A DNA stretch of 64,000 bases from Rhabditophanes sp. KR3021 (taxonomy: Eukaryota; Nematoda; Chromadorea; Rhabditida; Alloionematidae): positions 1,426,001 to 1,490,000 of the forward strand of contig CAUJLY010000006.1 in NCBI GenBank assembly GCA_963281155.1, written 5' to 3'. The position numbers were made by a program, and so were the translations under genes. A model generated the notes under the pieces. It did no database searches and was not told where the DNA came from. It saw nothing but the letters and a program-made list of their open reading frames with translations. Below, piece after piece: positions 25,342-37,469 of this stretch; position 1 is the stretch's first letter, and every line of letters begins with the position of its first letter.

Positions 25342-28300
25342 ATGCCCAACAATCAAAATGGCTGTAATTGTTGTCCATATGGCTACCATATTGACATAGA
25401 CTTTGTAGACTTTGCTGAATGTGTCGCCAAAGGATACGAATCCAAGGTAAACTGAAACCATTTTATATGACCAAACAATTTTTTAGCATAAAAAACCTTT
25501 AAGTCCCTACTCTCCAACTGACACAAATCAGCCTGTATATGCAACACCATTTATGTCTCCTACTCAAGAAGACACTAATGCAATTATTAGACCCACTAAT
25601 TTAGCAGTTACATCAAACAGGTTTGTTAAATACTTACATCTAATCATCTTTGCCACATTAACCACTTCTCCAATAAAGTCTTTTTTATACATAATTAAAC
25701 AAAAATTAATTTATCGGACGGAAATGATTTCATTAATTTGTGTCACCTTGTTTATAGTCGATCATTAGAAGATATAACCATAAATAATATTATGGTGAGA
25801 AGCAATGGTGTAAAACCTGTCTATGAATATAGTTTACCAACCACCAAAACCAATCAAAAGTCGAATATTTATCCGGCCGATTATAGATCCGAATCAACGA
25901 CACCAACCAAAAGTTACTTCAATTCCGGATATCATTCTGATTATGGCCCAAGATTAAGAGACGGTGAGAGGTATGGCGTACATAGAAGTGCCGACAAACC
26001 TCTGCCAAGACCAAGTATCCGTAGTCCTGTAAGAAATTACAAGTCAGGATATGAGGCTTCCCACCAAAATACTCCGCCTTCCCCCAAAACAGATTACTTT
26101 ACAGCAGTTGCTCAGACGATGTCGCAAATTCGTTCCAAATCAAGTCCAGGAACTCCTAGATTTAGTATGCCTTCCACTGAAACTAAACCGAACTTGAATC
26201 CAAATTCAGCCAAACCTCCAATTCCCCCCAAACCATACATGTCAAACCAAAACTCAATGCCTAATTTTGAAGCTTACAGGTCCCTTAGTCCTACTCAGCC
26301 AATTTCGTACAGATCACGTTCTCCACTCATTTCAGCAGACAAAGATTTGATGGGAAGTCGCAACTATCAATATATCAACAACAAAAGCCATTTGATTTCA
26401 CCTGATATCAATTCAAATTATCGTTTATATTCAAATGAACCAACATCCACGTCGCCCTTGTCTTCTTCTGCTTATACGACGACGTCAAAATTGTCATCAC
26501 CTTTAGATGTAGACAATTTCGCATCCATGAGAAGACGTAAACTTAATTCAAACAATGACAGAGCAGAAGTTTTTTCTCCTGCAAGTATGATTGGATCCGG
26601 TTGTACCTCACCAATTGATCTAAACTTTTATGAATCAACCAGATATGGTACCGACAATAGAATGCACCTTGAAAGTCATCACCAGCCAAGGAGTGTAGTT
26701 GATAGGATTGGAAGTAGCAATCCACATTCTTCTTTACTTGATAGCATGAAAGAAAGACCAGGTGTTAATTACCAACCATCACCTAAAGTATCAAATACAA
26801 TTAAAAGTCCAGTATGTGAATTGGTTGTGAAGGATGATGTTGGTTTGGATCCGATCAATGAATGTTGTCCACTTTTTGAAGCTCCAAAACTCATCCACAA
26901 CGCCACAATTGCCATACAAACAGAGGAAGAGATTAAGGCAGTAAAGAAATTAATTCACGCACACGTACAAACGATGATTGAGAAAGAAATTGAAAAACAT
27001 CACATTTCTATTCAAACCGAACTTGAAACCAAGCCCCTAATTGATATCAATAATTTGTCAACCCAAACAGAGCCTGAAAAGGTTATTGTTAAAGCCACTT
27101 GTGGAACACAATTACCAGTCGAAGAATGGGGATGTTTGTTGATTTCCAAAACCGAATATGAATTACTACTTTCCAAGAGTGAACGTTTATCTAGTTTGGA
27201 AAAAGAAATTGCCGAAGGTGCGATGCGAAAAGCTGAACAACAGGCTTATCAAGAAGCTGAATATTTGAAACTACATGCCATTTCAAATGCTGCACGACTG
27301 GAGTCTGACAAAGCTATGGCTAATGCTATGGAAGCAATGCAAATGAAAGAAACAGAAGCTTTGTTTAGAAATGTTGAAAAGGAATTTGAGGAGGAGGATT
27401 TAGAGGAGGCTGAAATCGTTTCTTTATCACATCAAGACCAAGGAGATGAATTAGATATAATTAATCCAACCCCTGATTATTCCATTTCATTAAATGGACT
27501 TTCGACTGGTTCGTCAGAATCTGACTCAGATAATGAATGCATCAAAACTAGCAAAAATATGAATGGACAACGAGTTTTGTATTTTGACGGTTTAAGTTCC
27601 GATGAGGAAAAAGATTTAGAATTATTGGAGTTTGAACAAGAAGAATTGAATGCCATCAAGCTTGAGCAATCAAATAGAAAGAGTAAATGTTTTGATGAGG
27701 ATGAACATATTATTTCCGAGATAAATGAAGATGCTATAGCTGCAATTTATTCAGAAACACCACCACAAGAACCATACGTCCCTAAACTCCTCAGTCCAGA
27801 CAAGACAGAAGCCGTAAAAAAATTACTAACTGATACTCAATTAAATACATTTTATCGTGGAGATAGTCATAGAAGTTTCCGCGTCAACAAATCGAACGCA
27901 AATGATCTTTCGGTGATGGCTGAGAGGCACGTGCATGACTCAGGGGAGTCGGCACTTCCAACAAGTGCAGTCCAAGACCCCAGAGCTGTATTGGCAGGGA
28001 AGATTGAATTAAAGAAAGATGCTGCTGGTCATAATAATCATTTAATTACACCACCTTTCCCTATTTCAATTGCTTCAGCAATTCCTTTAAATTATCAAAA
28101 TTCAATTCCACGTCCAAAAATTAGTAGATACAACATTCCCCAAGAACCCGCTCAAAATCCCGAAGAAGAGGCAGAAGCTGTGGATAGAGTTATGCCACTA
28201 CCTTCTGAAATGCGTCAATTTGGATTGTACAAAGACAGAAGTCATTACAATGACAGAAGAATGAAGTACATTACCTCCAAGCAACTGTCCTCGCCGAGTA

Positions 28301-29960
28301 GAGACGACGACGACAACAGTTCTATTTCTTCTGACACATCAGAAGAATTTAGTCCCGATGACAATTCTGTGTCTGAACATGTCATTTACCAAATTAAAGC
28401 TCCTTTGAAAGAAGCTTTGACTTTGATGCAAAAATTTGTTGAAAATCCAGCCAATGTAACACCCGATGTCGCTGATTGGGCTGTAAAGTATGTCAAACAC
28501 GAATGGATGCGTCTTACCACTAAAGAAGAAGCTGATGTCAATGGAATTTCTACTTTACAAGAATACATCCGACAAACATCCCTTGAATTATTGAAAGCTG
28601 TTGTCAATTTGTGTGACCAAAACGACAACACAGCCTTACATTTTGCTATCGCCAATTCCAAATTTGATGTGGTTAGTGTGTTGCTAGATGCTCAGGTCTG
28701 TGAAATGAATAAACCAAATAAAGCCGGATATAGTGCGATTATGATTGGAGCAACTACGCCGACCAAACACGATGCTCATGCTGCGATTGTTGACCGTCTG
28801 TTTAGATCAGGGGATGTCAATACAAGGTCTCTTTCACATGGGCAAACTGCTTTGATGTTGGCCGTATCATGCAACAATGAATCTGCTGTCAGGGGATTAT
28901 TGGAATTGGGAGCAGATGTTAATATTCAAGATTTCGAAGGTTCAACGGCGTTGATGGTTGTTTCGGAACATGGACATGATGAACTTGCAAAGTACCTTTT
29001 AGATCATCCAGACATCGATACTGCAATTCGAGATTGCGTAAGTTATTTTTAAGAGTTAACAGTCAATGACGTGCTATTTCCTTAAATTAAAAAGTCTATA
29101 TTTACTTACTGGATAAGTGTAAATAGTTTACTTTGAATTAATAAGTTTATAAGGAAATACGTAAATCTAAGTACGACATCATAATATCTTGACTTTCAAG
29201 TTTCCTATTACCTGCTTAATTTCTTTCAGTAGCTCCCTTTCTCTCTTAACTAAGCAAACAGAGGGTATGCGCATAATTAAACAGAAATATACTCTACAAA
29301 CTAGTGAAGGTATATCTTAATAAAGACGAAATGAGTGAGCGCATTAAATATACAAATGAATGTTTCTGTATGCACTTGATAACTTCTATTTTATACAACT
29401 TCATTACAAGTTACTTGTTAGTTCACACATATTTTTGATAAGTATATGATTTGGCTGGTGTACATTTATAACATTGACTGTATACTTTCAATTTATACCT
29501 AATCACACCTCTCGATGTTGCGCAGGGAATAAGATATGATATTTGAATGTTGCTGACATAATTTTATGCTTCAATACCTTAACAAAACGACCACATCAAA
29601 ATGATGTTTTTTGGATTAAGGAAAGAATGGGTAGTGTGTTGAAATGAGACTTAATACAAATAGCTCAAATAATATACTTTGCGACAAAAGTTAGATCGCA
29701 TTATTATGCAACATTTGTTGATTACTTAAATCCACTACAAACACCAATTTGTAATAAATAAGTTGGTGGTGAGAGTATTATAAAAACAACCCCTCATATA
29801 AAAACGTTCTTCATAAAAAGAAATATATTTGATTGGAACTTTTCAGGATGAACAAACAGCTTTATCAATTGCCGTAGGAAACAAGTATCATTCCATAGCA
29901 GGTCTCATCTATGCTTACAACAATCACACACTTAAAAAGAAAGACAATAATGCACAATAA
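25342..29960 (+). CDS. vab-19: KANK family adhesion/cytoskeleton protein (VAB-19 orthologue)
   Basis: Four exons, 25342-25446, 25487-25620, 25758-29037 and 29847-29960, give 1,210 residues. The KANK family links integrin/talin adhesions to cortical microtubules and actin; VAB-19 stabilises epidermal attachments in C. elegans. Exon 1 encodes the KN motif (CPYGYHIDIDFVDFAECVAK), preceded by a TTTTTCAG acceptor 5 nt before the ATG. A long Ser/Pro/Tyr-rich disordered region follows (about 80-440). A charged helical segment at about 545-620 (KSERLSSLEKEIAEGAMRKA) is the coiled coil. Near residues 465-532 there are three spaced IQTE or TQTE motifs and a GTQ. Acidic and disordered sequence leads to about five ankyrin repeats from about 1035 (NTALHFAIAN, GYSAIMIGAT, GQTALMLAVS, GSTALMVVSE, and QTALSIAVGN from exon 4). 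The last intron is 809 nt; the others are 40 and 137 nt. Confidence 0.93.
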
Positions 29961-32900
29961 ATTTCAATTAAAATGTTTAATATTTGCTTCATACTTTTTT
30001 AATATAGTACCAAAAAACTTTTATATGCAGTATTTAATCGAATTTTGGATGAATAAATACACTTAGTTATATACACTTTACGGCTTATATATTGCATCCT
30101 CAGCGAAATTGAGACTTCTTTATTATTATCACGATTTGCTATCAAAATAATCAAAACCATGAAATAGATTGTATAATGAGTATAGCAAAAAAATTCATTG
30201 TCACAAGACATTTACACATCTATACTTCCTTTATAAGAAGCATCACAATTTATATTTATTGCCATTAGTCTTTTTACATATTCATCTTACTAGTTAACTT
30301 TCATACGTTTTCATCTACTTAAAAGAGCAAAAATAGCTCCTTTCAGTGGATTTTAGGCGCTGGTTAGTAAGTCAAAAATATTATTTATATAACTTTAATA
30401 GCATATGCTTTTTTATTATCAAAAGTTTACCCATTCATCCAAACAAAAACCCAACATTCATTATCAAACCTTTTGAGAGATCCGTAAACTTTTTGAATCA
30501 AAAGTTTAACGCTTTTCCAACCGCATTTAAAGTATGATGTATATTTATTACTTTCCATTCATTCTCCTCTTCACACCAATACAAATTTATATAAATATAT
30601 CCATATAACTAAGTATTAGCAAACAACAAGTTACAATTATAATATAGAATCGGTTGTTGTGGGGTGAGATCGTTTTCAGACATCTATTTAGAAAGGTTGC
30701 TTCTATCGTCAGATACCTTTTAATTATAATACAGATATGTGGTAAACATACAAATATTATTTAAATTTCCCACAGAATAACAGACAAAGAAGATTGACTG
30801 TATTCTTGATGGCGAACCATTTCTAGACACAAAAACGACATCTCCCGTTCTGTTGTGAAGTTGGATGCACCAACAATATGGCTCTGATCATTTAAACTAC
30901 CGATAAACATCACTTTCCTAATTTCTTTGTTATTACACTACTTTTTAAAAAGGATGTTTATATATGCATATATAAATGAACATATATTCAATCAAATATT
31001 CACGCAAAATGGTATACGTAGATATATCTCTTGATAGGTGCTCTAAATTTTGCTCATTACAAATATATATCTAAAATCTATGCACATTCAAATATTTTTA
31101 TACACTTACTTGTATAATAATAATAAAATTTTAAACATCAATCGTCGACGCTTTCCACATACTGAACTTATTTCAAATGTAACTTTTACCCATTTGCTAG
31201 ATATTTTTAAATTGTTATAGATATTTTAGTATTTATATCTATTGTCTATTCACCATCACAACTCATAGACAAAGGAAAAGTGCAGTAGGTTTGAATGAAT
31301 AAAAAATTATTATATACTCATTAAACAAGTGCTTTTCAAGAATAAAAAGGTATATCTTGATATTTTATATGTTTTTGCTGTTAAATGTACTTGCTTTTTT
31401 TATATACTCGAGTTTAAATTATGTTGTCTTTCATTTGTTGAGGCCATCCCCACTAAAATAATTCAAACTACCAAAAAAGACCCTTTGTGAGAGTTTTGTT
31501 GGTGGTAATAAAATTTAAAATGTTTTATGGCTATTTCGTCTTAAAATGATTAAAAACAATTTATCACTGTTTGAAGGGGGTGATGAAATGTAATCCTTGC
31601 CCACAAACATATTTCAACAGCTCAGAAAAACTTTTTGAAACAATTTATTATTTCGCCTTCAATTGTGTATATTTTTCTTTTTTCAATCACTACACACAAT
31701 AGATTGTGAAATTATTCATTGGTGGACAAATAGACATATCTTTATTTATTGGTAGGTATACCTTTTTTAAATACTCCCAAATGTTGTCCATCATATTTAA
31801 ATCCACATTCAAAGTCTTCAAAATTGATAATTCGAAAGTGCATTACTTTATTGGTTTATATTTGCAAAATAACGTTTGCCCATATCTTTTATTTGCTTTA
31901 ATCATTGATGATGATTAATGATGTGTCTGTTCTCATTTTTTACCAATCCCAATCATCTTTTCCCTCCCGAATGGAGTCTATTTGTGTAGAAAAGTAGTCT
32001 TATTGATGTCATATTTAGTTGAAGTTACGTTATCTGTCTGCAAACATTCCCGCACTTAGCCTTTCATTCTCACGTTCCCTCCATTGTCCCTTTTTGATGT
32101 CCTTTTTATGAAGGTTTACTATTCGTAAGGTTGCCCCTCTCTGAAGCCAAATCAAAGTCTCCCACCAAACCTACACCAGCCTGTTTCTCATAGGGACAGG
32201 TGATATTGTACAATCACAATCTACTTACCAACACAAAAGAGCGATAAAAAGGCGGTATGGAGAAGGTACTGATGTAGAGTATATAAAAATAATAATATAA
32301 ATACAAACAGGACTGCACATCTTTTCAAACAGGGTCTAAGTCGTCTAACTGTACACAGTCACCACTTTTCACTCAAATTAAACATTTATTTAGTTTACCT
32401 GTTTGAACAAAAGCCCTTTCCTCACCACTCCATTCCACCACGTTATCTCTTTCCATATTCTCCCTCTCTTTGTGTCCTTTGTAGTAGGGTAGTGATGTGT
32501 GTGTGTCTTTGTTTGAACTTCTGATTTTCACAAAAACGTTGCTTTTTCCTGAAAACCTCATCGACTAATGGTGAGTTGATGATCGGCGTCAAATATATAT
32601 ATACCTATTTTATTTCTTGCATACCACAATACATACAACCATCATCGGAAGCCGAAAAGCGTTTGTTTAAATAAATATTTTTCCTCACCACCATTTTTAT
32701 TCATTTAAATAGTATATTATTCCTTTACCAGTTGATTCCATGAATTTGATGTGTTTTTATTTAGTAGAAAAGCTATTTTGTTATTCTAATTTGTAAATAA
32801 TATATTGGAATGGCTTCTAAGAATTTTATATCTAAAAGACTTTTTTCTTACATCTTTTTGTTATTTCAATATAATTAATTGAATGGATGCTTTAGTGTAT

Positions 32901-33748
32901 ATCTTCCAGCATTAAATGTCACTTTGAAGTTGCCAAGACAAAGTAGTGCTTCACAAGGGATGAGAGTAACTTAGGGTGTCATATTGTACGTCACTATAAC
33001 ATTGAAAAAATGATTAAGTCATGTCATTTGATATCATTTGAAAGATGTGTTCCGAATCTGCTTATTGCCAGAGATGATTTGTCCTGTCACATCAATATTA
33101 TCCTCTTTAACACTAGATTATCATTTTAAAATTACATTATTCATGTATTAATAAACATTCATATGTCATAAGATGTTGTTGTCAGTTAAACCAATTCTTG
33201 ACGTATTAATTGGAACATTTAAATTAGCACAGCATTTATACAAGGTACCATCATTATTGGGGTAGTATTGACAACGTCTAAAAGAGGCGTATTTGTGATA
33301 ACTCTAGATAATCCCCTTTCTTGACTCTATATATAACTATGCGTCTTGTTGCCTCTCCGATTCAAAACAAAAATTTATATAAGAGTGTATAAATTATTAG
33401 AAAATAATATATTTACTTTTATTATATATCAACACATACACTGGACTGTCTCCTTTTTCTTGGTAACCATAGAAACACTTATTCTGGCTTCTCCTAAAAT
33501 AATCTAATACATATAAGAGTTTTAATTTTATGTTCAAATACATCTCATTAGTCTCAAGCTTATCATTTATATAATTTAAATATAAAAGGCATTAGATTCA
33601 GGCAAGATGTTGGCATAGCTGAAAGGTTTACTTCTTCAGTCATGCTATATCGTGCCAGAATTTTTTGTTTTTTTAACATTATATGGATATTGGAGTGAAT
33701 GTTTGTTACAGGATAATAAAAAATATTAAATCATTTCAACAAGGTATA
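29961..33748. other. Gene-poor stretch of about 3.8 kb
   Basis: Mostly AT-rich sequence with no convincing gene. The part near 32100-32560 is less AT-rich; it holds a 62-codon minus-strand frame ending close to a donor-like CAG|GTAAAC, but no partner exon was found. No RNA gene was recognised. Confidence 0.45.
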
Positions 33749-35627
33749 TTAAACGGGAGTAGGAGTTGGTTTAGTTGAGTTAAGGTCCGGTTCAAAGTAT
33801 GCCCATTGTTGGGCTTGTTTGCCATAAGGACACTCAAATTTCCACTCATCTGTTTTTCCAAAATCAAATTCAGCTACCACGACAGATGCTGTTTGAAAGG
33901 TAGGGACTTTGATGTGAGATAAGTCGAAGTCAACATTAGGAAGGCATAAGTCGTAAATGCCTTTCCATTGGGATTCAGCATAAGTACTTGGGCAACATTC
34001 GTCGTTTCCTCCGATGAAGTTGTCAAAACAACATTTGCTAAACTCATTCGTTGGAGTAGTTGTTCTGGCTTGAGCTTCGTCATGGCAACACTTATACTTG
34101 GATTGGAGAAACTTTTGGATGCAGCAAAGTTGGATAGTTGTGTTTGTGCATTTTCCAGATATGCATAAATCAGTGAAAAGTACTCTTTCTAGGCAACAAC
34201 GATGCACACGACGAGGATCCAAACTAGCTTTTTGTTGAAAGCATATGTCATCTGTAAAGCCAATACAAGGCGTATTGATTTGGTAGTCAGTGTGTTCTGG
34301 ATTGTTTGTTGGCCATAAAGGTGAATGTTGAGTAGTTGGAGGGATTTGAGTTTGCTAAAATATGAACATACAAATATTGTTACTTAATTGAACTTACCGG
34401 AACTTGAGTAGTCGAAATGATTGCCGTAAAATCAAGATACTCGTAATCCTCATCGACTACCTCTCCTACCTCGCCATCATGATAAAGAGGAGCTAATTCG
34501 GGAGTTTCTTTATTATTTTGGTTGCTCTTATAATAAGTGGCAGTTGGCCGAGGTTGTGAATCTTTGTTGTTGTTATTCTTAGGATGTATCTTATCACGTG
34601 AAATGTATGCTGGTTCCAGTGTCTTAGAAACATCATAATTAGGTGGAAAACTGCCATCTTTGTTGTATTCTTGACGTAATTGATAGGCTTGTTTGGGAGG
34701 ATTCTTTTTGTCGCTTATTTTACCAGAATCATAACCGTTTCTTTGATACTCATTTGGATTGTAATTGCCAACTTGTGGTTGGCGATTAGTTTGATAGGCA
34801 CCTTGATTAGAAGTATACCTCTGATTGGTATTTTGTTGGGGATTGTGTGTTTGTTGTGGTGGTCGATTACTTAAGTTATTAGGGGTGGCGTCATAATTGT
34901 GGTGTTTTTGTTGGTGGTTCTGTTCGTGTTGTAATTGTTGTTGTTTTCTTAATTGTTCTGGATGGGACTGACCGTCTTGGTAAGATGATGTATGAGTTCG
35001 TTGGTATTGTTGATTAGGTGTCAATGCGACTTGATTAGGAACGGGCTGTGGATTGTTTGTAGTGTAATATCTGCAGAATCCACAACTAGCATATTCCGTA
35101 GCTTTCTTGAGGAGATTATATATTTCATAAAAATCGTCTACTGAACTTCTGGCACCTTTCCTTATATTTGAAAGGCGACCACATCTAAACATATTACAAA
35201 GTAAAAAGAATAGATCTATTTAAACAAACCTATCAAATAAAAATCTATCATCTGGGCCAGCATTCAATTGAGAATAAGGATTAACAATTTTTGTATCTTC
35301 CTGATCAATGGTGACAAATCTATACTGATTTTGGAGAGTATTAATGTCGTTAATGTTGACATCGGGAGTCAAAAAAACAAATATCTTAACTTCGTTTAAT
35401 CTTCCTCCAATAGAATTTAGCTGTTGTAGATTGAAAGGGAAATTTCTATTGTCATGAGTAAGTCTGACAACATACAAAACTTTGCCAATATATTTTTGTA
35501 AAAAATCTGCACCTTTATAAGTTATCCTAGGAATATTTTCACCACATATTTGAGGCAAAGCATTTATGTTTTGAGTAAAAGAGAAGAATATTAATAATAT
35601 AAACGAGTAATGATGCATTATCAACAT
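33749..35627 (-). CDS. Secreted Gln/Asn-rich protein with C-terminal cysteine doublets
   Basis: Three exons, 35230-35627, 34398-35184 and 33749-34354 (introns 45 and 43 nt), give 596 residues. It starts with a signal peptide (MHHYSFILLIFFSFTQNINA after an optional MLI). The first 130 residues have alternating beta and helix patterning (KVLYVVRLTHD, VKIFVFLTPD) that could be a reduced von Willebrand A-like fold, but this is uncertain. The middle about 200 residues are low complexity, rich in Gln, Asn, Pro and Tyr, like cuticle or matrix proteins. The last about 170 residues are cysteine-rich with repeated CC doublets (HRCCLER, LCCIQKF, KCCHDEA, KCCFDNF, ECCPSTY), which suggests a disulfide-linked extracellular domain. 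I do not recognise a named family. It is likely an ECM or cuticle component. Confidence 0.75.
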
Positions 35628-37469
35628 TTCGAATGTAAAATATAGCAAAATAAATCTGATTTGTTTGTCTTGAAGTATAGGCTCGAGAAAGTATTATATA
35701 TTTAATGAACTATCTCAGGCGATGCCAACAGACAATAATAACATTTGATCTTTCTAATAAATGAATTGATGACGACAACTGGTAATAGCAATTTAAAAGT
35801 GAAAAATTGACACATAAACTTAGTTATTTAAAAACAGTTGTTTCTTCAGTATTTATTCGAACAAATAAACGCAAACACAAATGTAAGGGATAATTAAATT
35901 CATGATGTAGTTGTTTAATTATATCTTATAATTTTTTATTCCAATCATGTAACAAAATTGTTTATAAATGTACTTTTAACATCTCTCTTTCATTCATATT
36001 CAGGCAACACATTTTTATATTTTGTTTTTGTTGGTATAGCACATTTATGGGTAAAGAGAAAGTGCATTTATAGAACAGCCTCATTTGCATGATATGCATG
36101 GTTTTCAGCCGTTCTATTCAGTGTAATTTATGCGATACTGCCACTATCACCTTTTGGACATACTCGTAATACAATTGGAAGAATCTACGATTGGGAATTA
36201 TATCATCGTTTGAGTTTCTATTTCGTTAGTAATAATGTCTAAACAAATTAGGAGTAAAAGTCTTTTAAATTTGCCTGATAATTATATTTGCTATTTATTC
36301 ATAATTATAAACTAAGCAATGTGGTTGCGTATTTTGTACCAATAATGCCCAATCATTTTAAATTATTGATCAAACGTAATCTCTTGCAGGAGTAAACATA
36401 TCTTTTAAAAATATGTTGTCTCTTTGCATAGTCCTATTCCTTGAATCAAGTCAATCAAGACATATTAAAAAGCAGAAAAAGAATAGTGCTAAAAAGGGTT
36501 GTTTCATTCAAGATTAAGATGGAAATCTATTATTAAGTGCATAATAGTCGCCAACTTCACTCATTTTCTCACGCCATATATTTTTTAGTGTTTAATAAGA
36601 TGAACTATAAAAGGAGCATTTTAATTATCTTCGCTCATATATTATATAATATATGCACTTTAATTTATCGCCTAAAAAGTGAAAATATCCATTGGACTTT
36701 TTTTAAATTTCATTTGATGGTAGCTATTATAGTGAGGCGTGCAAATGTTTTGAAGGTTATACTGCATATACACTGATCTTTAAAACTAAAGAGAATGTGT
36801 TCGCAAAAAAGTATCTGTTTTTTAAAATATTTATGAGTTACATCTGTCTTTAAAAGGTAAAATGGGTTGTTGCATTTGGGTTGGTTCAATTTAATTAAAA
36901 TAAGGTTGTAAAAGATTTTGTTATCCAGTTACTTTCACAAACTATCCTTCTTATAAATTGTATCTTCTTTTAGTGTTTATTTATTTGAAGAAGATTTGAT
37001 GCTGTTAAGAATCATTTCCTATAAAAAAAGCATGATGCAGTTTTAATTTTAAATTCGGCCAATATAAATAGCTGTGCTTAAAGATTAATACATTCAAATT
37101 GCAGCTTAATTCTTTATCAAGCCATTCGTTGAGACTAACTAATGGTAATAAAAGGAGAAATAAAATTCAAATCTAATATATATGTTATTTACTTGATTTA
37201 AAAATATTCCTTAGACCTCAGCCAAATGATCATTTTGATGGATGTATTTTGACTCTGTTTTACTTTTTATATGTAATTTTAATCATTTTTTGAATAGTCA
37301 ATATTTTTTAATATCCATTATGTGTTGTCTTTCCGCTGCTTTGGAAAAAAGCTTTGGACATACACTAAGTTATAGCTTTTTGGATCGCTTAGCTTTTACT
37401 TTATTCGTATCCTTCTGAATTTATTGATTTTAATTATAGAGATAGTAGCTATATTATTTAACGACTATT
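35628..37469. other. Intergenic, nothing recognised
   Basis: About 1.8 kb, AT-rich. A 79-codon frame at 36537-36776 (+) is unsupported. The interval lies between divergent genes and likely includes both promoters. Confidence 0.5.

Noticed and set aside
32373..32561. 62-codon minus-strand frame ending near a CAG|GTAAAC donor in a less AT-rich patch
   Set aside because: No partner exon or domain could be found downstream on that strand.
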